A stretch of DNA of 64,000 nucleotides from assembly GCF_023824195.1 (NCBI RefSeq), contig NZ_CP085443.1, forward strand, positions 107,951 to 171,950, read 5' to 3'. The number at the start of each line of letters is the position of its first letter. Positions within the stretch are counted from its first letter, which is position 1. The notes beneath the pieces were generated by a model. That model worked only from the letters and a program-made list of their open reading frames with translations, was not told where the DNA came from and made no database searches. Source of the DNA: Priestia megaterium. GTDB taxonomy: Bacteria > Bacillota > Bacilli > Bacillales > Bacillaceae_H. The translations under genes and the position numbers were made by a program. This document shows, piece by piece, positions 1 to 8,971 of this stretch.

Positions 1-137
1 TAACCTTTTACATTAAATAATAATTTATTTCACTTTATTTGTAAGAGTGATGGTTAACGTGCTCTATTTTTTAAAAAGTATCTAATATCGACCATATAGT
101 CAAACGCTGTATATTATCTTTACAGGAACCTATAAAA

Positions 138-173
138 TAAAAGAGAAGAACACATTTGTGATCTTCTCTTTTT
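138..173. terminator. Bidirectional hairpin terminator
   Basis: An inverted repeat AAAAGAGAAGA / TCTTCTCTTTT is separated by a 12-base loop, with an A-run on the left and a T-run on the right. It would end leftward transcription from the small gene at 252-443. Confidence 0.6.
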
Positions 174-251
174 CCATTTAGATAAATTTATTATGTAACA
201 TTTTAAATAATAGCTATATCCTTTATATTTTCAGGTAGTTTTTTTAGTCTT

Positions 252-443
252 TTAATACCTGAAATTTACTTCATTCATTAATCTATTTAAAGCAATTTTT
301 AAAATATCATAATCTGTATACTCTTGTTTAGAAGATAAATACCTCTGCCCTTTTTCCATCAATAACTTTTTAATCTGATTACATAAATCAATTTCAGCTT
401 TCAAAAGTTTTATTTCTTTGCTGGTTTCCATTTGTTGATGCAC
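252..443 (-). CDS. Small hypothetical protein, 63 aa
   Basis: I do not recognise a family. The product is charged and probably helical, with a Lys/Glu-rich N-terminal half and no membrane segment. A GTG start is chosen because an AAGGAG ribosome site lies 8-9 bases upstream; an ATG four codons in is possible. A hairpin terminator follows. Its size and charge would suit a small DNA-binding or regulatory helper, but nothing visible proves this. Confidence 0.55.
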   Translation of the reverse strand: MHQQMETSKEIKLLKAEIDLCNQIKKLLMEKGQRYLSSKQEYTDYDILKIALNRLMNEVNFRY

Positions 444-756
444 AAAAACAACTCCTTTTTCTTTTGAATGTATAGAAATATTCTATGCTGAAGATAAAGC
501 TCCTTCATTTATAAGCTTATTTTTTGTATAAAAGAGTAAACTTCAGTAGCATTTTCTGTTTTTAATCTGTATTTCATATATATGTTTAGTTAACATAATC
601 ACTTTTCTGAAACGCACAATAAAAGGAACTCATTAGTTCAGAAAAACCAATGAAAAATATTACAGTGTTTTATCTTCAATTAATAAAGCGATTAACATAT
701 AATAACATGTGAGAATTATATACACAGAACTATTTTGATCGAGAGGCGATAACAAA
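444..756. other. Intergenic region with one repeat module
   Basis: AT-rich and without a convincing gene. It holds one partial copy of the dispersed repeat (about 555-600): a T-rich TTTTTCTGTTTTT tract, a degenerate GTAT..ATAT palindrome and TTAGTTAACATAATC. Confidence 0.5.
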
Positions 757-1380
757 ATGGAAAACTTTTATTTGTTTGTGATTACATGCATATTCCTAGT
801 TATTTTACCTGGTCCGGATACTGCAATCATGACAAAAAACACTCTAACTGTTGGGAGACAGGGAGGGTTTAAAACGATGCTTGGAATTTGTTGCGCACTA
901 TCTATTCACACATTAACTGCTATTTTAGGACTTTCAGCGATTATTGCGAAATCGGTTTTGTTATTTTCTATCTTCAAATATATCGGTGCAGTTTACTTAA
1001 TTTATTTAGGCATCAAGTCATTATGGACATTGAGAAATAAAGAAAAAGCAGAAACAACTACTGAAAATAAATATAAGAATAAGTCTTCTTTCAAACAAGG
1101 TTTTCTTACCAATTTACTAAACCCAAAAATAGCTGTTTTCTTCCTAACCTTTCTGCCACAGTTCGTGAATCCTGAAAGCCATACGTTTATGCCGTTTCTT
1201 ATACTTGGGATAACTTATATTGTATTAACCGTCGTGTGGTATTTATTTTATATTTATTTACTTAACCAGATTAGTGCTTTTATGAAGAAGCCTAAGACAC
1301 AAAAGGTTATCGAAGGAATAACAGGTACTATACTGATAGTATTTGGTATAAAACTAGCTCTAGAAAAGGCCCATAATTAG
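757..1380 (+). CDS. LysE/RhtB family amino-acid exporter
   Basis: A 207-residue membrane protein of the usual LysE/RhtB length. It has the family signature PGPD at residues 18-21 (followed by TAIMTKN) after the first membrane helix, and NLLNPKIAVFF near residue 122. Five or six hydrophobic helices can be drawn. Members export amino acids or related small metabolites across the cytoplasmic membrane by secondary transport; the substrate cannot be read from sequence. The start follows a GAGAGGCG ribosome site. It appears monocistronic and is closed by a hairpin terminator about 50 bases downstream. Confidence 0.9.
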   Translation: MENFYLFVITCIFLVILPGPDTAIMTKNTLTVGRQGGFKTMLGICCALSIHTLTAILGLSAIIAKSVLLFSIFKYIGAVYLIYLGIKSLWTLRNKEKAETTTENKYKNKSSFKQGFLTNLLNPKIAVFFLTFLPQFVNPESHTFMPFLILGITYIVLTVVWYLFYIYLLNQISAFMKKPKTQKVIEGITGTILIVFGIKLALEKAHN

Positions 1381-1429
1381 ATAGCTGAGAATTCATTATC
1401 GATACGGCTTCCTATATTGCTTAAAAACA

Positions 1430-1463
1430 AAAAAATCCACTGGGCTTAATCAGTGGATTTTCT
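1430..1463 (+). terminator. Terminator after LysE-type gene
   Basis: Stem AAAATCCACTG / CAGTGGATTTT with an 8-base loop, followed by a T-rich run, about 50 bases after the exporter stop codon. Confidence 0.75.
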
Positions 1464-1954
1464 GTTTATTGAACGTTAGTCGTAAAGTGATGATTCATCC
1501 ATCTCAGTTAATTTGCTCAAAAGAGTAAAAAATATGTACATACATAAAAAAAGAGTTGTATTTTAAATTGTTGTTCAAATGTACGTTTTGAAACAGAAAT
1601 AAATACGACTTCCGTAAAAGTATACTTTTACGAACGAGATATTTAAATCTATTACAAGATGTTAAAGTAATTATTATCGTTAACAAAATAAAAAGCCACC
1701 TAGTATTTGCAGGACAGGTGGCTTTTTACTATAAAATGCATGTGCAGAAACATAATAACATGTTTTTTCCATATAGACTATATTTTTCTGTGCGAGTATA
1801 TAACGTGCACTTTTTATACATTAAATCCTTATCCACTTATCCAAGGAACCCCCGTTATATCTATGATGTATAAAAAATTGAATAAAAGAGAAACAAGGCC
1901 CTCATCAGAACCACAATCAGTAGGTTTTTTTCTTATGTAACTAGAAATTAATTT
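1464..1954. other. Intergenic: terminator hairpin and repeat module E
   Basis: No credible gene; the open frames on both strands are low-complexity and lack ribosome sites. It contains a GC-topped hairpin at 1690-1728 (AAAAAGCCACCT / AGGTGGCTTTTT) and, at about 1786-1935, a diverged copy of repeat module E: CTTTTTATACA, then GATGTATAAAAA, then AACAAGG and CCCTC. Confidence 0.55.
1690..1728. terminator. Hairpin terminator
   Basis: A 12-base perfect stem, AAAAAGCCACCT / AGGTGGCTTTTT, with a 14-base loop. No gene directly upstream on either strand obviously needs it. Confidence 0.55.
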
Positions 1955-2221
1955 TTAATCTTTCTTATGGACTTCCACTAAGAATAATCTTTTATCAAAG
2001 GCTCCTTTTTTATACTTTTTACATTGTCTAACTGTCTCTAACTCTTTAATGGAAAACCCATGACACTGTGCTAGTCCATAAATTACTTCTAATAAATCCG
2101 CAAGTTCTTCTATAACTTCTTTGGACTTAGAAGCTGCTAAATACTCCTTTAACTCTTCCTCTCCAGATTCTTGGATAATTTCAGGGATACGATCTCTGAC
2201 TAGCTTATTGTAAATTATCAT
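1955..2221 (-). CDS. MazG-like nucleoside triphosphate pyrophosphohydrolase
   Basis: An 88-residue protein beginning with YNKLVRDRIPEII, the hallmark of short all-alpha MazG/phosphoribosyl-ATP-pyrophosphatase-like proteins. EVIEELADLLEVIYGLA at about residues 35-51 supplies the acidic E..EE..D set that binds magnesium in this superfamily. Members hydrolyse non-canonical or excess nucleoside triphosphates to monophosphates. The last 20 residues (KKGAFDKRLFL) match the tail common to these small proteins, so the gene looks complete. The ATG follows AAGGAGATGAAG at good spacing. It seems to be transcribed alone. Confidence 0.85.
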   Translation of the reverse strand: MIIYNKLVRDRIPEIIQESGEEELKEYLAASKSKEVIEELADLLEVIYGLAQCHGFSIKELETVRQCKKYKKGAFDKRLFLVEVHKKD

Positions 2222-2367
2222 CTACTTCATCTCCTTTATAATTAAACTATTTAGTGTATGGTCACAGCCAACTCCAAAAGTAATTACTAAATTTCCCCTC
2301 TGACTTTTATCAAATTTGTATCATGGATGACCTGTAACATAGTGATAAACATTTCTATATAAAAACT

Positions 2368-2420
2368 CTCTAAACAAAAAAACAAGCCTTTGAAAACAAA
2401 TGCTTGTTTTTTGTTTAGAG
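2368..2420. terminator. Long-stem terminator after DinB gene
   Basis: The arms CTCTAAACAAAAAAACAAGC and GCTTGTTTTTTGTTTAGAG pair almost perfectly over about 19 bases around a short loop. It lies about 50 bases past the stop of the leftward DinB gene and is rich in A and T runs both ways. Confidence 0.75.
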
Positions 2421-2470
2421 CTTAGTAATATGAACGGCTAGAGGGTACCTTTCATCTGTACCTAAACTGA

Positions 2471-2941
2471 TTATTTTTTTACACTTTCATATTTAACAAC
2501 GCGTTTCATTGCTTGGATATGGCCTAAATGATTGGATTCATGTAGAACGGCCAATCCTGCTAGTTCCCCAAAAGTTTCAAATCCCATAAATGGTTTTTGA
2601 AGAGTTTCCTTTAATTGTTCACTTGGAATTTGTTGAAGACGAATGGACTGATCCTTAAGCTGAATAATCAATTCTTCTAAGCTCGGCACCTCACCTTTCC
2701 AGTCAGCCGGTTTCGTGCCATTTCCAAACAATTCGATATAGTTTACTGGAAGGTAAGTTGTTTTTTCTGGAAAGCCAAACATTAATTGCTCAGTGAATGT
2801 TAATACGTGGCCAATATGCCAATGAATTGTATTGTTAAAGCCATCTGGCTGAACACTCGCTACTTCTGTGGAAATAGCTTCTACGTTTCTAATAAAAAAA
2901 TCTTTTGCAACTTTAAATTGCTTAAATACTAATTCATCCAT
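2471..2941 (-). CDS. DinB/DfsB-family protein (paralogue 1)
   Basis: A 156-residue four-helix-bundle protein of the DinB superfamily, which holds a metal through three histidines. TIHWHIGH at about residues 39-46 and HESNHLGH near 134-141 supply candidate ligands. Bacillus homologues are often thiol-dependent (bacillithiol) transferase-like or damage-inducible proteins; the reaction here is unknown. The start has AAAGGTAGTGGG upstream. A close paralogue lies at 62160-62630, about 60 kb away; the two share long blocks such as QPDGFNNTIHWH and FGNGTKPADW. It is separate from the adjacent biosynthetic operon, which ends 53 bases upstream on the same strand and could read through into it. Confidence 0.85.
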   Translation of the reverse strand: MDELVFKQFKVAKDFFIRNVEAISTEVASVQPDGFNNTIHWHIGHVLTFTEQLMFGFPEKTTYLPVNYIELFGNGTKPADWKGEVPSLEELIIQLKDQSIRLQQIPSEQLKETLQKPFMGFETFGELAGLAVLHESNHLGHIQAMKRVVKYESVKK

Positions 2942-2994
2942 ATAGTCCCACTACCTTTCAACTACTATTCTTAGATCTTTTTATTCTTATATAG

Positions 2995-4164
2995 CTATAT
3001 AGACATTTGATACTTAGGGGAGAAAGAACGCAATCTCATCACGGATTGTTTTAAATGTCTAACTAACTGATTTATTTCATCCTCTGTAGTTAACGCACCT
3101 ATACTTATACGGATTGAGCTTCTAATCTCTTCATCTGTTTTACCAATTGCTTTTAATACATGTGAAAGTTTAGATGAAGTAGAGCTGCATGCAGAAGCAA
3201 TAGATACACAAATTCCTAATTCATTTAACATACTGGCTAAGGATTCTCCTCTAATCCCAGAAAATTGAATGTTTATCGTGGAGGGAACATTAGCATGTAT
3301 GTCTCCGTTTATTAAACAATCCTCAATTTCTGCATGGAGATTAGTTAAGAATAAGTTACGTAGGTACTCTGTCTTTGTAAGATTGAAGTATAGATCTTCT
3401 TGAACTATTTTTGCAGCAATCCCAAAACCGACAATACCTGCTACATTTTCTGTTCCAGAACGCATACCAAATTCTTGAGATCCCCCAAGGATAAGAGGAG
3501 GAATATTCACACCTTCATGTAAATATAAACACCCTACTCCCTTAGGTCCATAAATTTTATGTGCTGACATGGATAAACTATCAATTGGAAGTTCCTTTAA
3601 ATTAACTGGTATTTTCCCAACTGCCTGCACTGCATCGCAATGGAAATGAATATTGTGCTTTTTACACAGGTTACCTATTTCTTTTATAGGCTGTATAGAC
3701 CCAATTTCATTATTTACCATCATGACTGTAACAAGAACGGTTTGGCTAGTTATAGCTCTTTCAATATCATTAACATCCACAATACCAGCCGAATTGACAG
3801 GTATTGTAGTAATTTGAAATCCATGATGCTTTCTTAAGTAATCACACGTTTTTAAGATAGCTGGATGTTCAATTGAACTTGTAATAATATGCTTCTTCTT
3901 TGAACTTTTAGCTGCTATGCCTTTTAATATAGTGGAATTTGCCTCAGATCCACCACTTGTAAAAAATATATTACCATCCTCAACACCAATAAGATTAGCT
4001 ATATCTTTACGTGCTATTTCAATGGCCTCTTTAGCACGATACCCTATAGAATAAGTACTCGACGGATTTCCAAAATGATTTTGAAGATACGGTAACATAC
4101 CTTCTAATACTCTTGGATCAATAGGAGTAGTGGCATTATAGTCAAAATAAATAGGTGTATGCAT
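2995..4164 (-). CDS. Cysteine desulfurase (IscS/NifS-like), last gene of acyl/sulfur operon
   Basis: A 389-residue fold-type I PLP enzyme. Visible landmarks are YFDYNATTP at the N-terminus, NPSS near residue 33, TSGGSEANS near 70, the PLP lysine in SAHKIYGPKG near 205, and the mobile-loop catalytic cysteine in SACSSTSS near 325. These define group I (NifS/IscS) desulfurases, which take sulfur from L-cysteine as a persulfide and pass it on. It follows the IscU-like gene by two bases, with its ribosome site (GAAGGTG) inside that gene. It is the last of seven genes whose others are fatty-acid activating, so the sulfur is probably meant for a lipid-like product rather than for general Fe-S assembly; that is inference. 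Confidence 0.92.
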   Translation of the reverse strand: MHTPIYFDYNATTPIDPRVLEGMLPYLQNHFGNPSSTYSIGYRAKEAIEIARKDIANLIGVEDGNIFFTSGGSEANSTILKGIAAKSSKKKHIITSSIEHPAILKTCDYLRKHHGFQITTIPVNSAGIVDVNDIERAITSQTVLVTVMMVNNEIGSIQPIKEIGNLCKKHNIHFHCDAVQAVGKIPVNLKELPIDSLSMSAHKIYGPKGVGCLYLHEGVNIPPLILGGSQEFGMRSGTENVAGIVGFGIAAKIVQEDLYFNLTKTEYLRNLFLTNLHAEIEDCLINGDIHANVPSTINIQFSGIRGESLASMLNELGICVSIASACSSTSSKLSHVLKAIGKTDEEIRSSIRISIGALTTEDEINQLVRHLKQSVMRLRSFSPKYQMSI

Positions 4165-4166
4165 TG

Positions 4167-4571
4167 TTAAAATGCACCTTCCCCTTCTACCAGAAACTCT
4201 TTCTGTTCAAACTTCTTTTTTGTTGGATTTGCACACTGATTTAGAATATTTAAAGCGATATCAACACAGTGAAGCTGTGAAGGTTCTAACTCACCTAACC
4301 ATTCAACAACATCATCTCGTGTAATAGACGAAATTTCAGCTTTAGACATACCAACTATTTTTTCTGAAACAATACTTGCTGTAGCAATAGATGTAGAGCA
4401 TCCATAAGCTCTATAAGCTACATCGGAAATAACCTCTTGGTTTAACTTTAAATACATGTGTACTGTATCACCACAAATAGGATTACTGATTTCGATAACA
4501 TAGTCCGCATCTGTAAGTTCACCAATATTTCTAGGATTCATAAAATGATCACAGATTATATCATTGAACAT
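4167..4571 (-). CDS. IscU/NifU N-terminal-like sulfur/Fe-S scaffold
   Basis: About 134 residues from the ATG at 4571, chosen over an upstream ATG at 4640 because AGGGGG sits at the right distance and the protein then begins MFNDIICDHFMNPRNIG like IscU. All three scaffold cysteines and the aspartate are present: NPICGD, GCSTSIATASIVSE and LHC. IscU-type proteins accept persulfide sulfur from IscS and build Fe-S clusters. The LHC form is IscU-like rather than the SufU zinc type usual in Bacillus. It sits one base from the LuxE-like gene and two from the desulfurase, so the pair is co-translated. Its role here may be as a sulfur acceptor for the acyl pathway; this is unproven. Confidence 0.9.
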   Translation of the reverse strand: MFNDIICDHFMNPRNIGELTDADYVIEISNPICGDTVHMYLKLNQEVISDVAYRAYGCSTSIATASIVSEKIVGMSKAEISSITRDDVVEWLGELEPSQLHCVDIALNILNQCANPTKKKFEQKEFLVEGEGAF

Positions 4572-4572
4572 T

Positions 4573-5742
4573 TTAAATTCCCCCTTTGATAGCCATGCCT
4601 TTTTCTTTTTCTTCGATAAACTTTTCAAGGTTAATTGCACAACAACCTACTTCTACGCCTGGCATCCTTGAAATATATACTAACGTCTGTCCATTACGAC
4701 CACATTCGCAAGATGTATCTTTTCTTAAATAGCCAACATCTTCTGTCAGAATGAATCCTGGATAAGAAATAGAGGTTGGATCATAAATAGCAATAACGCC
4801 TCTTTCCCCATATTCAACTTCCTCTAAGACATTGTGTGGATTACGCATAGAAACGTGAACCCATGGTGGAATATGTTTTTCTTGTTTATGGCATTCTACT
4901 GCAAGCATATTAGCTTCTACTAATCCATACATATCCCTCACATTGTACGCTTGAAGACCCAAATATTCATGACATAGCTCATTAAATTCTGCTCGTGGAA
5001 TTTCTTCACCAGTGAACCTTTTCCATCCTCCAAGCGTAATAATAAAGCTGTTTTTTTCTAAATTAAGTTTAATATTGCGATCCATACAATATTTAATTAA
5101 TCTATATACTAAAAATGGAGGACCTACTATGTGTCTAGTGTGCTTTCCATCCCAACTCTGTAAGACTTCTACAGCCTTTTCAGGGTTGAATGTTATCTTT
5201 TTCACTAAATTAACGCTACCATCTAATAAACCAGCAAAAACGTTCAGTGCTTTTACCATTCCCATTTCAGGCATTTCTTCAGTTGGTGGGAAAAGGAATA
5301 ATCCCATCCCTCTGGAGAACTTAAAGAACTCTCTATATGTGGTTACAACACTATCAAATGCACTATCCATTGTTAAACGATCACGACGAGATACACTAGG
5401 GATACCACTTGTTCCTGTACTTCTCATTTCGAATTCAACTTCGTTTAATTTCGATGTCATAAGAAGGTGAGAATCACATTGTTTAAATGTTTGAACTGGA
5501 ATTAAAGGGATTTTTGCTAAATCATTAAAACCCTTTATATCCTGAGGGCTAACGTCTTTCTTCTTACATAAATCACGATAAAATTCATTGTTTTCATAAT
5601 GATAGTTAAAGTTATCTGCGATAATGCTGCCTTTATATTCATTTACTGTATCAAAAGGCATTTTATAAAGGTTATGAGCACTGCCGACTAATGTATTTAA
5701 TGGGGATAATCCTAGTTCTTTTAATTGAGTAGATAAGTTCAT
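4573..5742 (-). CDS. LuxE/PaaK-family acyl-protein synthetase
   Basis: A 389-residue ANL-superfamily protein of the LuxE type. It has the phosphate-binding loop RSTGTSG near residue 107, and a C-terminal CECGRNG followed by a GCCAINLEKF segment near residue 367. LuxE proteins activate a fatty acid as acyl-AMP and hold it as a thioester on a cysteine in that C-terminal segment before passing it to a partner; here the Cys-Cys pair is the candidate. In luminous bacteria the partner is the LuxC reductase, but no LuxC or LuxAB is present. The start overlaps the ACP stop (ATGA) with GGAGG upstream, so translation is coupled to the acyl carrier protein. The acyl acceptor or donor is therefore probably that ACP. 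Confidence 0.87.
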   Translation of the reverse strand: MNLSTQLKELGLSPLNTLVGSAHNLYKMPFDTVNEYKGSIIADNFNYHYENNEFYRDLCKKKDVSPQDIKGFNDLAKIPLIPVQTFKQCDSHLLMTSKLNEVEFEMRSTGTSGIPSVSRRDRLTMDSAFDSVVTTYREFFKFSRGMGLFLFPPTEEMPEMGMVKALNVFAGLLDGSVNLVKKITFNPEKAVEVLQSWDGKHTRHIVGPPFLVYRLIKYCMDRNIKLNLEKNSFIITLGGWKRFTGEEIPRAEFNELCHEYLGLQAYNVRDMYGLVEANMLAVECHKQEKHIPPWVHVSMRNPHNVLEEVEYGERGVIAIYDPTSISYPGFILTEDVGYLRKDTSCECGRNGQTLVYISRMPGVEVGCCAINLEKFIEEKEKGMAIKGGI

Positions 5743-6005
5743 TTAATAGCCTCCTTAGTGTTCTGAGCTTGTATTTGTTTTACTAACAACACAACGTCCT
5801 CAATCGTATTACACCAGCTATAGTCCTCAGTTGGAATGCTAATATCTAACTTCTGCTCTAAATCTAAAACAAGCTCTAAACGATCAGTTGAATCTAGCGC
5901 TAAATCTCCGGACAAATTGCTATCTATTTTAATATCCGTTTCTTTTAAAGGTGAAAAAACTAAAATAGAGTCTTTTATCATCATAAAAATCTTATCGTTT
6001 TCCAT
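5739..6005 (-). CDS. Acyl carrier protein
   Basis: About 88 residues. The 4'-phosphopantetheine attachment serine is in the motif LALDSTDRLEL (Ser near residue 39), within a four-helix acidic protein typical of ACPs. The ATG at 6005 is preferred over an in-frame ATG at 6020 because GGGGG lies nine bases before it and none precedes the first. It lies between a LuxE-like acyl-protein synthetase (overlapping ATGA) and a flavin monooxygenase, with a fatty acyl-AMP ligase further upstream. This is the standard arrangement in which the ligase loads a fatty acid on a dedicated ACP. It is not the housekeeping fatty-acid-synthesis ACP by context. Confidence 0.9.
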   Translation of the reverse strand: MENDKIFMMIKDSILVFSPLKETDIKIDSNLSGDLALDSTDRLELVLDLEQKLDISIPTEDYSWCNTIEDVVLLVKQIQAQNTKEAIK

Positions 6006-6038
6006 AGTTAGGACCCCCATTAAAACTTTTCATATCAA

Positions 6039-7076
6039 TTAAGTTATATGATTTGCTAAGAACTTGGCGTCTTCTCCAACCCCTAATAATAAGGCGGAAC
6101 CTCGCCGGTATTGCCATGATAACCCTAGAAAGTAAAGACCCTTTTCTTTTGTTATGCCTCGATCATGAATCACATTATTGTTTTCATCAATTATATTAGG
6201 GACTTCAATCCATTCGTAATCATTATGGTAACCAGTGGCCCAGATGATATTCTCTGGTTGGACCTTCTCGCCATTTTGACAAATTAAACTCTTACCGTCT
6301 GCCTTTGAAACTTTTGAAACCTTTTTAACAGTTCCTCTGTTTAGCAGTGGTTTTAACTCTTTCCCTATAATCGGATCATTTTTTTTCATAAACTGTCCCA
6401 ATTTCGAATGGATAGTTGCTTTTGATACTCCAAGCACTTGGAACCACCAAAAAATACTCCTATTCAGTAATGTATAGGGTAGGAATTTCATTCTTTTACC
6501 TACAGATAGATAAACTTCTCTGCTTTCAGCTAACTCTGTTGCAATCTGTACCCCTGAATTACCAGCACCCACTATTAAAGTTGTTCCTTCTTTTAATTGA
6601 GAGGGGTTTTTATAATGAGCTGCATGAATTTGAAAAATATCTTTTGAGACATCTTTCTCAATGTCTGGTACAAAGGGTTTTTGAAAGGGCCCAGTGGCAA
6701 CAATTATATTTTTCGCTACGTAATTCCCCTTATTAGTAACAAGGTGGAACTGCTCATTCTCTTTAAATAAATTAATAACTGCTGTATTCAGTTGAATTGG
6801 AAGATTATAATGCCGACTGTAATTCTCTAAATAATCGGCAATCTCATCTTTATTAGGGTAACCATGTGGCGACCCTTCTACGTTCATACCCGGTAGTGCA
6901 CTATGAGATCTAGGTGTAAACAAGGTTAAAGAATCGTAGCGATGACGCCAAGAGTCTCCAACTCTACTATTAGAATCTATTATTAAAAATGAAAGAGATT
7001 TTTGCTTTAAATAATAACCAATAGCTAATCCTGCTTGCCCAGCGCCAATTACAATTGTGTTATATGAATTTCCCAT
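6039..7076 (-). CDS. Flavin-dependent monooxygenase (CzcO/FMO-like)
   Basis: A 345-residue two-dinucleotide-binding flavoprotein. FAD binding is shown by GAGQAGLAIG near residue 11. NADPH binding is shown by a second Rossmann motif, VGAGNSGVQ, near residue 168. WATGYHNDYEW near residue 280 is the typical ATG motif before the C-terminal FAD segment. FTPRSHSALPG near residue 53 is common in CzcO/FMO-like enzymes. Such proteins oxygenate N, S or C atoms or reduce disulfides. Within the operon it could oxidise a sulfur or nitrogen on the ACP-bound acyl chain (inference). AAGGAGGGATG precedes the ATG; about 30 bases separate it from the ACP gene. Confidence 0.87.
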   Translation of the reverse strand: MGNSYNTIVIGAGQAGLAIGYYLKQKSLSFLIIDSNSRVGDSWRHRYDSLTLFTPRSHSALPGMNVEGSPHGYPNKDEIADYLENYSRHYNLPIQLNTAVINLFKENEQFHLVTNKGNYVAKNIIVATGPFQKPFVPDIEKDVSKDIFQIHAAHYKNPSQLKEGTTLIVGAGNSGVQIATELAESREVYLSVGKRMKFLPYTLLNRSIFWWFQVLGVSKATIHSKLGQFMKKNDPIIGKELKPLLNRGTVKKVSKVSKADGKSLICQNGEKVQPENIIWATGYHNDYEWIEVPNIIDENNNVIHDRGITKEKGLYFLGLSWQYRRGSALLLGVGEDAKFLANHIT

Positions 7077-7157
7077 TTAACATCCCTCCTTCAACAATAG
7101 TAAGTACATTATGCGTAGTAGGATGAATTTATTAGGAAAAGAGGGAAAAGAATGAAT

Positions 7158-8923
7158 TTAATTATGCCAAACCTCTAAACCATTATTTAAATACGCGTTT
7201 TTACAAGCACGTCTTTGAATTTTTCCACTAGACGTTTTTGGTATACTGCTAGTCTTTAAAAGGTAAATAGCGTATGGTTGAACTTCATGTTCCTCCATTA
7301 CTTGTTGACGGATGTTCTTTAAGACATTGTCTAAATAATCCTTTGAATCTTTTTCTTTGTTTTGTCTAGGTCTATATTTACGTTCAATTTCAGCAACTAT
7401 AATCAACTTTTCTTCCCCATTTATATCAACAGAGAAGGCAGCGCTTGCTCCTGAAATAATGGCTTCATCTGCTTTTTCCACAGTTAATTCAATATCTTGT
7501 GGGTAATGGTTTTTCCCTCTCATTACAATGACATCTTTCAGTCTACCTGTTACGAAAAGCTGCCCTTCATGAAAGAAACCTAAGTCTCCAGTTCTTAAAA
7601 AGCCATTTTCATTTGTGTCTTTCACTGTATTATTAAATGCATAATTCGTTTCATGTTCCCGTCCAAAATATCCTTTGGCTATACTATCTCCTTTAACCCA
7701 AATTTCACCTATTTCATTTGATGCACATGTGGATAAGGAGTCAGTATTAACAATTTTTACTTTCTGATGAAGCCAAGGCATTCCGCAACCAATTTAACTG
7801 AATATTCAGAATTTATAGGTCGCTCTATAGCTTTATTTTCTAGAAGACTTTCTTTGCAAAAGCCTTTGGAGACAGGTTTTGTTAATTTTTCATTACCTGT
7901 TATAAATAAAGTTGCCTCAGCCATACCGTAGCACGGAAAAAATTGATTGAGTTTAAAACCACAATCTTTAAAAGCCTGTGCGAACTTTTGAATAGTTTCA
8001 TAACGCACGGGTTCAGCACCATTAAAAGCAACTTCCCAACTACTTAAATCAAGCTGCTTCTTTTGTTCATCTGTAATCTTTTTTAGACATAAGTCATAAG
8101 CAAAATTGGGTCCACCACTAATAGTCGCTTTGTACTTTGAAATAGCACTTAGCCATCGAAAAGGCTTTTGTAAAAAATCCATTGGTGACATAAATACACA
8201 TTTTGCTCCAAGATATAGTGGTTGTAGAATGTTACCTATTAACCCCATGTCATGATACATTGGTAGCCATCCGAGCATGACTGTGTCCTCGTTATGCTGA
8301 CAAGCTGCTTTAATCATGGCTTCATTGTGCAAAATATTCCCGTGAGTAACCATTACTCCTTTAGGAGAAGATGTAGATCCTGAAGTATATTGTAAAAAAG
8401 CTAAAGATTCCTTAGCTATCTTCGGTTGCGACCACTGATACTGATGGTTATTGGGTATGTCGTCAATCGGAATCCACTTTAGGTTCATATTTGAAAGTTC
8501 ATCTGAGAAATGAAAGCTTATTTTTGAATGTAGGTGTGTAGTCGTTAAAATAATATTAGTAGTTGCATCATCCATAATCGCTTTTAAACGCAACATATTT
8601 CTACTCAATCCAGGAGGATACACAGGTACAGGTACTACATTCGCATAGATACACCCTAGAAAGGCTTTAATATAGTCTATTCCAGATGGATACATCAAAA
8701 GAGCTCGTTGCCCTTCTAAACCTAAATGCTGTAGGTAAGCAGCGATTTGCTTAGCACACGTATGAAGTTCTTGATAAGTAATATTAATTTCATTCTGGTT
8801 GTCATTATATAAAAATGTGTAGACTACTTTTTCAGGATGCATCATCGCTTTATGGGATAACAAGTCTATCATTGAAGAATAATTACTACTTGGAATAGTA
8901 GGATTGTCTATCAACTTTTCCAC
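7158..8923 (-). pseudogene. Fatty acyl-AMP ligase (FAAL), frameshifted
   Basis: Two overlapping reading frames together encode one approximately 590-residue FAAL. The 5' part (from the GTG at 8923, AGAGGTG upstream) carries YTSGSTSSPKG and the family signature LPMYHDMGLIG. The 3' part carries GEIWVKG, RTGDLGF, GRLKDVIVMRGKN and the catalytic-lysine motif SGKIQR. The frame breaks near 7785-7797, where the coding strand reads GTTAAATTGG. One extra A in that run would restore a continuous SVK-I-GCGMPW junction, so loss of one A is the simplest cause. FAALs adenylate long fatty acids and transfer them to an ACP, here presumably the one at 5739. If the shift is real the operon cannot load its substrate; it may also be an assembly error in a homopolymer. 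Confidence 0.88.
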
Positions 8924-8971
8924 GCCGTCTACACCTCTTTTTAGTGTTCTAAAATCACAAAATCAAAAGTT

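Noticed and set aside
1504..1686. 60-codon leftward frame
   Set aside because: Low-complexity Leu/Ile/Asn-rich sequence without a ribosome site; it overlaps nothing conserved.
1707..1940. 77-codon rightward frame
   Set aside because: It reads through a terminator hairpin and repeat module E, so it is repeat-derived and not a gene.
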